This document shows positions 13,647-18,354 of a DNA stretch of 18,354 nucleotides, piece after piece. Location: the NCBI GenBank assembly GCA_043772355.1, contig JAYVGI010000214.1, forward strand, positions 1 to 18,354, in the 5' to 3' direction. A program made the translations under genes and the position numbers. The notes below the pieces were generated by a model, which saw nothing but the letters and a program-made list of their open reading frames with translations, was not told the DNA's origin and did not search any database. Position 1 is the stretch's first letter. Every line of letters starts with the position of its first letter. This DNA is from JAAFIP01 sp043772355 (GTDB lineage Bacteria; Pseudomonadota; Gammaproteobacteria; Burkholderiales; Burkholderiaceae_C).

Positions 13647-14852
13647 TTAGCGCCCGTAGATCTTGCCAAACAGCTCCCAAGACTTGCCGTTGAACTTCAT
13701 CAACTGGCCACGCTCGATGGGATAGAAGTCATCTGGCCCAGTTTTCACGTTCACACCCGGCAGCAGCATGGGCAAGCTCATGTCCAGGTTGGCAGCCTGT
13801 TTCATCACGTTGTCACGCGTCAGGTTGTCACCCGCTTGCTTGAACACTTGCACCAGGGTCTGCGCCACGCTGTAGCCGTAGACGTTGAAGTTGTCATTCA
13901 TTGCGCCCGTGGGGTGGTATTTTTTCATGTAGGCCACCCAGTCATCCCACTCCTTGCCTTTTTGGAATTGCGGGTCGGTCGGGTCTTTGGTGTAGCCCAG
14001 GGTCAGCACGCCGGATGATGCGTCCAATCCCGCAGGCGTCAGCACCGAGCCCACGGACGATGAAACGTTGTTCAGGTAGTGCAATGGTTTCCAACCAATT
14101 TCTGCTGCTTTTTTGATAGCTTGTGCCGCAAACTTAGGCGTGGTGATGTTGAAGAAGGTGTCCGCCCCCGAGGCCTTGAGCGAGACCATCTGGCTGTCCA
14201 CCGTCGGGTCGGTCACCTCATACGTCAGCTTGGAGACGATCATGGTCTTGGCTTTTTCGCCCAAACCGTCCTCAAAGCCTTTGAGGTAGTCTTTGCCGTA
14301 GTCGTCGTTTTGGTACAGGATGGCAACCTTGCCGTTAGGCTTGTTCTCCAGCAAATGCTGGGCGTAGATTTTGCCCTCCGACTGGTAGCTGGGCTGCCAG
14401 CCCATGGTGTAGGGGAAGTTTTTCGGGTCACCCCATTTGGTAGCACCGGTAGCCACAAACAGCTGCGGCACTTTCTTGGTGTTCAGGTACTTGTGGATGG
14501 CCGAGTTGGACGGTGTGCCCAGGGGCTGGAACACCACGAGCACTTCGTCTTCTTCCACCAGTTTGCGGGTTTGCTCTACGGTTTTTGCCGGGTTGTAGCC
14601 ATCGTCCAGCGAGAGGAATTTAATCATCCGCCCGTTGACGCCGCCCTCGGCATTGACCTTGTCAAAGTACGCGCCAATCGACTTGCCAATGGCGCTGTAG
14701 GCCGAGGCTGGGCCCGAGTAGGGGTTAAGGTGGCCGACCTTGATTTCTTTATCGGTCGCGCCGGGGTCGTACTTCTTTTGCGCGATGGCGCTGGAGGCCA
14801 ACATGGCGGTAGTGACGCCTGCGAAAACCAGGCTGGAAAGTTTAAGTTTCAT
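13647..14852 (-). CDS. livK: Branched-chain amino-acid-type ABC transporter substrate-binding protein
   Basis: This 401-residue periplasmic binding protein of the Peripla_BP_6 type captures the ligand for the LivHMGF importer. The start is the ATG at 14852, with AAGGAG upstream, beginning a signal peptide (MKLKLSSLVFAGVTTAMLASSAIA, cleavage before QKKYDPG). Family features include EIKVGHLNPYSGPASAYS, the VNGRMIKFLSLDDGYNPAKTVEQTRKLVE segment, PSNSAIHKYLN, and a hinge region with AILYQNDDYGKDYLKGFEDGLG. Homologs bind leucine/isoleucine/valine, but related proteins bind urea, amides, aromatic acids or sulfonates, so the ligand is not settled. The gene is the last of the transporter genes, 82 nt after livM. 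That gap is the largest within the operon and could hold a promoter giving extra binding protein, though none is convincing. Confidence 0.9.
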   Translation of the reverse strand: MKLKLSSLVFAGVTTAMLASSAIAQKKYDPGATDKEIKVGHLNPYSGPASAYSAIGKSIGAYFDKVNAEGGVNGRMIKFLSLDDGYNPAKTVEQTRKLVEEDEVLVVFQPLGTPSNSAIHKYLNTKKVPQLFVATGATKWGDPKNFPYTMGWQPSYQSEGKIYAQHLLENKPNGKVAILYQNDDYGKDYLKGFEDGLGEKAKTMIVSKLTYEVTDPTVDSQMVSLKASGADTFFNITTPKFAAQAIKKAAEIGWKPLHYLNNVSSSVGSVLTPAGLDASSGVLTLGYTKDPTDPQFQKGKEWDDWVAYMKKYHPTGAMNDNFNVYGYSVAQTLVQVFKQAGDNLTRDNVMKQAANLDMSLPMLLPGVNVKTGPDDFYPIERGQLMKFNGKSWELFGKIYGR

Positions 14853-14934
14853 GGTGCTTAACTCCTTCAAAGAATGTAATGAAACAACGAAAAGCCAACT
14901 CACAACGCCGCTAGTGAACGCACGGTTGTCCGGT

Positions 14935-15918
14935 TTAACCCGCAGAACGCCCACGCAGGCGCGCCCACAGTTTATGCACCATGCCCATCACGCCCATGGG
15001 CATCAGGTACATCAGCGCAATCAGCAGCACGCCGTAGATCGCGGCGGGGGCTGACTTGGAAATTTGGTCCGAAATATTGGGCACAAACTGGATGAAGATG
15101 GCGCCAAAAATAGCCCCGGGTATCGAGGCCAGGCCGCCTACCACTACGCCCACCAGCAAAAAGATCGACAAGGTGACGGTAAAGCTGTCGGGCGACACAA
15201 AGGCCACCGCTATCGCCCCCAGCGCCCCGGCCACTCCGGTAAACGCTGCCGACACGCCAAAGGCCAGGGACTTGAACATCGGCAGGTTGATGCCCATGGC
15301 GGTGGCCGCAATCGGATGGTCGCGAATGGCCACCAGCGCCCTGCCAACGCGCCCGCGCAGCAGGTTGTAAGCCAGAACAAACATGAGGATGGTGACGGCC
15401 AGCGAAAAGAAGTACAGCCAACGGTCGGGGCTGAGGGGTTGACCTAGCAGGCTGAACTCAAAGGGCGCATCGGGCTTGTTCAGCACCAGGCCCTGCACGC
15501 CCCCGGTATAGGCTTCGATTTTTTTGTATTTGAGCAGTTGCGGCACGGCCAGTGCCAAGGCAAAGGTGGCCAGCGCAAGATAATGTCCCGCCAGCCGCAG
15601 AGCCGGAAAGCCCACCAAAAATCCAAAGGCAAAACATAGCGCACCCGCGATGGGCAAGGTGAGCCAGTAAGGCACGCCCAGCTTGTCCATCAACACGGCA
15701 GCGGTGTAGGCCCCCAAGGCGTAGAAGGCACCGTGGCCCAGCGAGATTTGCCCGTTGAAACCCGTCAAAATATTCAAGCCCAATATCGCTATGGCGTAGA
15801 CCAACACCAGGTTGAACTGAAAGACGCGGTAATTTTTGACCAGAAAGGGCAGCACCAACAGCACCGCCAGCAGCACGGCTGCGCCCAACCATTTCCAGTG
15901 ATTCGCAAGTGGCTTCAT
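14935..15918 (-). CDS. livM: Branched-chain amino-acid-type ABC transporter permease LivM
   Basis: This 327-residue inner-membrane permease forms a heterodimer with LivH. Typical LivM motifs are LNILTGFNGQISLGHGAFYALGAYTA, the LRLAGHYLALATFALALAVPQLL helix, and the cytoplasmic coupling loop RALVAIRDHPIAATAMGINLPMFKSLAFGVSAAF, followed by AGALGAIAVAFVSPDSF and VGVVVGGLASIPGAIFGA. There are about nine to ten hydrophobic segments. The ATG overlaps the livH stop by 4 nt (ATGA), showing translational coupling. No ATPase domain is fused, unlike some LivM proteins. The C-terminus is basic (KLWARLRGRSAG). Confidence 0.93.
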   Translation of the reverse strand: MKPLANHWKWLGAAVLLAVLLVLPFLVKNYRVFQFNLVLVYAIAILGLNILTGFNGQISLGHGAFYALGAYTAAVLMDKLGVPYWLTLPIAGALCFAFGFLVGFPALRLAGHYLALATFALALAVPQLLKYKKIEAYTGGVQGLVLNKPDAPFEFSLLGQPLSPDRWLYFFSLAVTILMFVLAYNLLRGRVGRALVAIRDHPIAATAMGINLPMFKSLAFGVSAAFTGVAGALGAIAVAFVSPDSFTVTLSIFLLVGVVVGGLASIPGAIFGAIFIQFVPNISDQISKSAPAAIYGVLLIALMYLMPMGVMGMVHKLWARLRGRSAG

Positions 15919-16787
15919 ACGCGGGTCACCACCGATTTGCCAAACAGGCCATTGGGTTTGAGCGTGAGGGTCAGCACAATCAGCACCAGCGCCACAGTGA
16001 GTTTCAGCTCGGTGCCAATGACGTAGGCTCCCAGCAAGTTCTCCAGCACGCCCACCACCAGGCCACCAATCACCGCACCCAGCGGGTTGTCAATGCCGCC
16101 CAGCAAGGCGGCGGCAAAGCCGTAAATCAAAATGCCCGACATCATGTTGGGGTCTAAAAACACGATGGGCGCCACCATCATGCCCGCCACCGCGCCAATG
16201 GCCGCAGCCAAGCCCCAACCCAGCGCCAGCATCCACGACACGCGGATGCCTACCAGGCGGGCGGAGTCGGGGTTTTGCGCGGCAGCGCGCATGGCCAGGC
16301 CTAGTGGCGTGAATTTGAAAAACGCAAACAAGGTGAGCAGCACCGCCACCATCACCGCCGCAGAGCCCAGCTCGTGCGCCGAGAAATACTTGCTGGCCAG
16401 CGCCGAGTCTTTCGGGAAAGGACTGGGGAAGGACTTGAGCGTATGGTCAAAGACCCAACCCGACAGGGCGTTGACGATGAGCAGCAAGCCAATGAACACA
16501 ATCACATTGGTGAGCACCGGGGCCTTTTCTACCGGCCGCAAAATCAAACGCTGGATCACCAAGCCTGCAATGAACGAAACCACCACCGTGCACAAAAACG
16601 CACTCCAATAACCCCAGCCGCTTTGGATCAAAGCCCAGGCCACAAAGGTGCTGAAGGTGGCCATCTCGCCCTGGGCAAAATTGATGTGGTGCGTGGCCTG
16701 GTAAATCATCACCAAGGCCAACGCGACCGAGCCATAGATGCAGCCATTGGCCAGGCCAGAGGCAATTTGGTGAACGAAGGCTTCCAT
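15915..16787 (-). CDS. livH: Branched-chain amino-acid-type ABC transporter permease LivH
   Basis: This 290-residue inner-membrane permease is the partner of LivM. It shows LANGCIYGSVALALVMIYQATHHINFAQGEMATFS at the N-terminus, the coupling-loop region LAMRAAAQNPDSARLVGIRVSWML, and the closing GIDNPLGAVIGGLVVGVLENLLGAYV. The ATG at 16787 (MEAFVHQIASG) matches the family start. A TTG at 16814 overlapping the livF stop would add nine residues. Just before the ATG is a run of nine A residues and no good Shine-Dalgarno, so translation may rely on coupling to livF. It sits between the ATPase genes and livM in one operon. Confidence 0.92.
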   Translation of the reverse strand: MEAFVHQIASGLANGCIYGSVALALVMIYQATHHINFAQGEMATFSTFVAWALIQSGWGYWSAFLCTVVVSFIAGLVIQRLILRPVEKAPVLTNVIVFIGLLLIVNALSGWVFDHTLKSFPSPFPKDSALASKYFSAHELGSAAVMVAVLLTLFAFFKFTPLGLAMRAAAQNPDSARLVGIRVSWMLALGWGLAAAIGAVAGMMVAPIVFLDPNMMSGILIYGFAAALLGGIDNPLGAVIGGLVVGVLENLLGAYVIGTELKLTVALVLIVLTLTLKPNGLFGKSVVTRV

Positions 16788-16810
16788 GATTTTTTTTTGG
16801 GTGAATAGGT

Positions 16811-17524
16811 TCAATAACCCAAATAGGCGCGGCGCACCGATTCGTCGTTTTTAATCGTGGCACTCGGCCCCGACAGTGCCACGCGCCCGGTCTCCAGCAG
16901 ATAGGCGTGGTCCGCCAGGTCCAGCGCCAGACTGGCGTTTTGCTCCACCAAGAGCATGCTCACTTTGTCCTCTTGATTGATGGTGCGCATGATGCGAAAG
17001 ATCTCGGCCACGATCAAGGGGGCCAGACCAAACGAGGGTTCATCGAGCAACAGCAATTTAGGCCGCAGCATCAGCGCACGGCTGATCGCCAGCATTTGCT
17101 GCTCGCCGCCCGACAAGGTGCCCGCCTGCTGGTGGCGGCGCTGCTTGAGGATGGGGAAACGCACGAAGGCCTTTTCCATGTCCAGCGCCAACTCGGCCTT
17201 GTCGGCGCGCACATAGGCACCCAGGCGCAGGTTTTCTTCTACCGACAGGGCGGTAAAGGTGCCGCGCCCGTCCGGCACATGGGCCACGCCCATACGCACC
17301 ACGTTCTCGGTGGCTTTGCCCACCAGTTGCTGCCCATCAAACACGATGCTGCCCGTGGTGCGCACGGTTTGGCACAGCGCTCGCAAGGTGGTGGTTTTGC
17401 CTGCGCCGTTCGCGCCGAGGATGGCAGTGATATGCCCAGCCTCCAGCGAAAACGCCACGTCGTGCAGCACCCGCGTGGCACCGTAGGCAGCGTGCAGGCC
17501 CGTGACTTCAAGCAGCTTGGGCAT
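16811..17524 (-). CDS. livF: Branched-chain amino-acid-type ABC transporter ATP-binding protein LivF
   Basis: This 237-residue cytosolic ATPase drives the LivHM permease together with LivG. Walker A is GANGAGKTT (37-45), the signature is LSGGEQQM (137-144), Walker B is LLLLDEPSFGL (from 157), and the H-loop region is MLLVEQNASLAL. VPDGRGTFTALSVEENL is the typical LivF stretch, and the protein ends RRAYLGY. Its start overlaps the livG end by 17 nt. The length equals the usual LivF size. Confidence 0.95.
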   Translation of the reverse strand: MPKLLEVTGLHAAYGATRVLHDVAFSLEAGHITAILGANGAGKTTTLRALCQTVRTTGSIVFDGQQLVGKATENVVRMGVAHVPDGRGTFTALSVEENLRLGAYVRADKAELALDMEKAFVRFPILKQRRHQQAGTLSGGEQQMLAISRALMLRPKLLLLDEPSFGLAPLIVAEIFRIMRTINQEDKVSMLLVEQNASLALDLADHAYLLETGRVALSGPSATIKNDESVRRAYLGY

Positions 17525-18302
17525 CGGCGGGTTTTCCTAGGTAAGCTTCAATCACATCGGGGTGGTTTTGGATCACAGCGGGCGTGCCCTCGGCAATCTT
17601 GCGGCCAAAGTTCAGCGCCACGATGTGGTCAGACAAACCCATCACCAGGCCCATGTGGTGCTCCACCAGCAGCACGGTAATTTTCAAACGATCCCGGATG
17701 TCGCGTATCAAACGGCTCAGCTCGTCCAGCTCTTCATGGTTCAGGCCCGCAGCAGGCTCGTCCAGCATCAAGAGCTTGGGCTCAGCGGCCAGGGCGCGGG
17801 CTAGCTCCACGCGCTTTTGCGTGGCAAAAGGCAGGTCACCCACCGCGCGCTGGTGCAGGGCCGACAAACCCAGATAGTCCATGATCTCCAGTGCCTGCGC
17901 TTGCAAACGCTGCTCTTCCTTGCGTACCTTGGGCAGCCACAGCGCGCTTGCGAAAAACCCCGCACTGGAGCGTGCATGTGCGCCCACCATGACGTTCTCG
18001 CGCACGGGCATGCTACGGAACATGGCCAGGTTTTGAAAGGTACGGCCCAGGCCCAAACCTGCTACCTGGTGGGTGGGCGTGGCGGTGATGGACTGGCCTT
18101 CAAACACGATGTCGCCGCTTTGGTAGTTGTAAAGGCGGCTCATGCAGTTAAACAGCGTGGTTTTGCCCGCGCCGTTGGGGCCGATCAAGCCGCAAATGCT
18201 GCCCTGCGCCACGTCAAAACCTACGGCATCCAGCGCCACGATGCCGCCAAACTTAACGGTGACATCGCGCACGCTGAGCAGGGCTGGTGAAATGCCGCTC
18301 AT
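17508..18302 (-). CDS. livG: Branched-chain amino-acid-type ABC transporter ATP-binding protein LivG
   Basis: This 264-residue cytosolic ATPase pairs with LivF. Walker A is GPNGAGKTT (41-49), Walker B is LLMLDEPAAGLNHEE and the H-loop is VLLVEHHMGLVMGL. The ABC signature reads LPFATQKRVELARAL: LivG proteins often deviate from LSGGQ here, but the second glycine is replaced by alanine in this copy. The C-terminal region contains GRKIAEGTPAVIQNHPDVIEAYLG, typical of LivG. The ATG at 18302 (MSGISPALL) is preferred. A GTG at 18314 would add four residues, and neither has a strong ribosome site. It appears to be the first gene of the operon within the window; the promoter lies at or beyond the window end. 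Confidence 0.94.
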   Translation of the reverse strand: MSGISPALLSVRDVTVKFGGIVALDAVGFDVAQGSICGLIGPNGAGKTTLFNCMSRLYNYQSGDIVFEGQSITATPTHQVAGLGLGRTFQNLAMFRSMPVRENVMVGAHARSSAGFFASALWLPKVRKEEQRLQAQALEIMDYLGLSALHQRAVGDLPFATQKRVELARALAAEPKLLMLDEPAAGLNHEELDELSRLIRDIRDRLKITVLLVEHHMGLVMGLSDHIVALNFGRKIAEGTPAVIQNHPDVIEAYLGKPADAQAA

Positions 18303-18354
18303 GAATGCAGGCACCGCAGTTTGAGCTGTATTTGACTTTGAGGAAATAGAGTCG

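Noticed and set aside
14101..14140. Sixth member of the dispersed repeat inside livK (GATAGCTTGTGCCGC)
   Set aside because: Only the first half resembles the consensus, too weak to list as its own feature; mentioned in the repeat finding.
14079..14861. 260-residue plus-strand open frame opposite livK
   Set aside because: Antisense to a complete binding-protein gene with a signal peptide; no domain seen.
16907..17680. 257-residue plus-strand open frame opposite livF and livG
   Set aside because: Runs across two ATPase genes whose Walker and signature motifs are intact; it is a shadow frame.

Overview
The window looks like chromosome of a betaproteobacterium of the order Burkholderiales, most likely family Comamonadaceae (Rhodoferax/Polaromonas-like). 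The grounds are the style of the proteins (LivGFHMK, PlsY, YajQ, long MurB), moderately high GC with strong G/C third-position preference, and AT-rich ATAGCT...GCGC-type islands inside several genes. The genus is inference. No rRNA, tRNA, CRISPR array, IS element, phage gene or gene-free stretch over 300 bases was seen. The largest gap between genes is about 120 bases.

Positions 29-6981 (+) form an apparent arsenic-metabolism gene set: radical SAM ArsS, arsenite methyltransferase ArsM, a PiT-type anion transporter, a CDP-alcohol phosphatidyltransferase, a fusion of a TVP38/TMEM64 membrane domain to a pyridine-nucleotide disulfide oxidoreductase, and an exported DUF547 protein. ArsM methylates As(III) and ArsS adds the 5'-deoxyadenosyl group, which is the known entry to arsenosugars. 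The neighbours suggest, by inference, oxyanion transport (PiT), reduction of the arsenical (fusion enzyme) and transfer of an arsenosugar to a CDP-diacylglycerol head group (phosphatidyltransferase), that is, an arsenosugar-phospholipid pathway. This is the most interesting part of the window.

Positions 6917-10507 (+) continue with an exported DUF3047 protein nested into the 3' end of the DUF547 gene, a stand-alone ATP-grasp ligase, and two tandem YHS-domain lipoproteins about 80% identical over 173 aligned residues. Their substrates are unknown. They may be an accessory metal or envelope module read with the arsenic genes.

Positions 10529-12911 hold housekeeping genes. murB (-) converges on the second YHS gene across a GGGCTGA heptamer array and is divergent from yajQ (+), which is followed by a retropepsin-like aspartic protease (+). 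Positions 12943-18302 (-) are a branched-chain amino-acid-type ABC transporter operon transcribed livG-livF-livH-livM-livK, with plsY directly downstream. Dispersed ~30-bp imperfect repeats lie inside at least five unrelated coding sequences.
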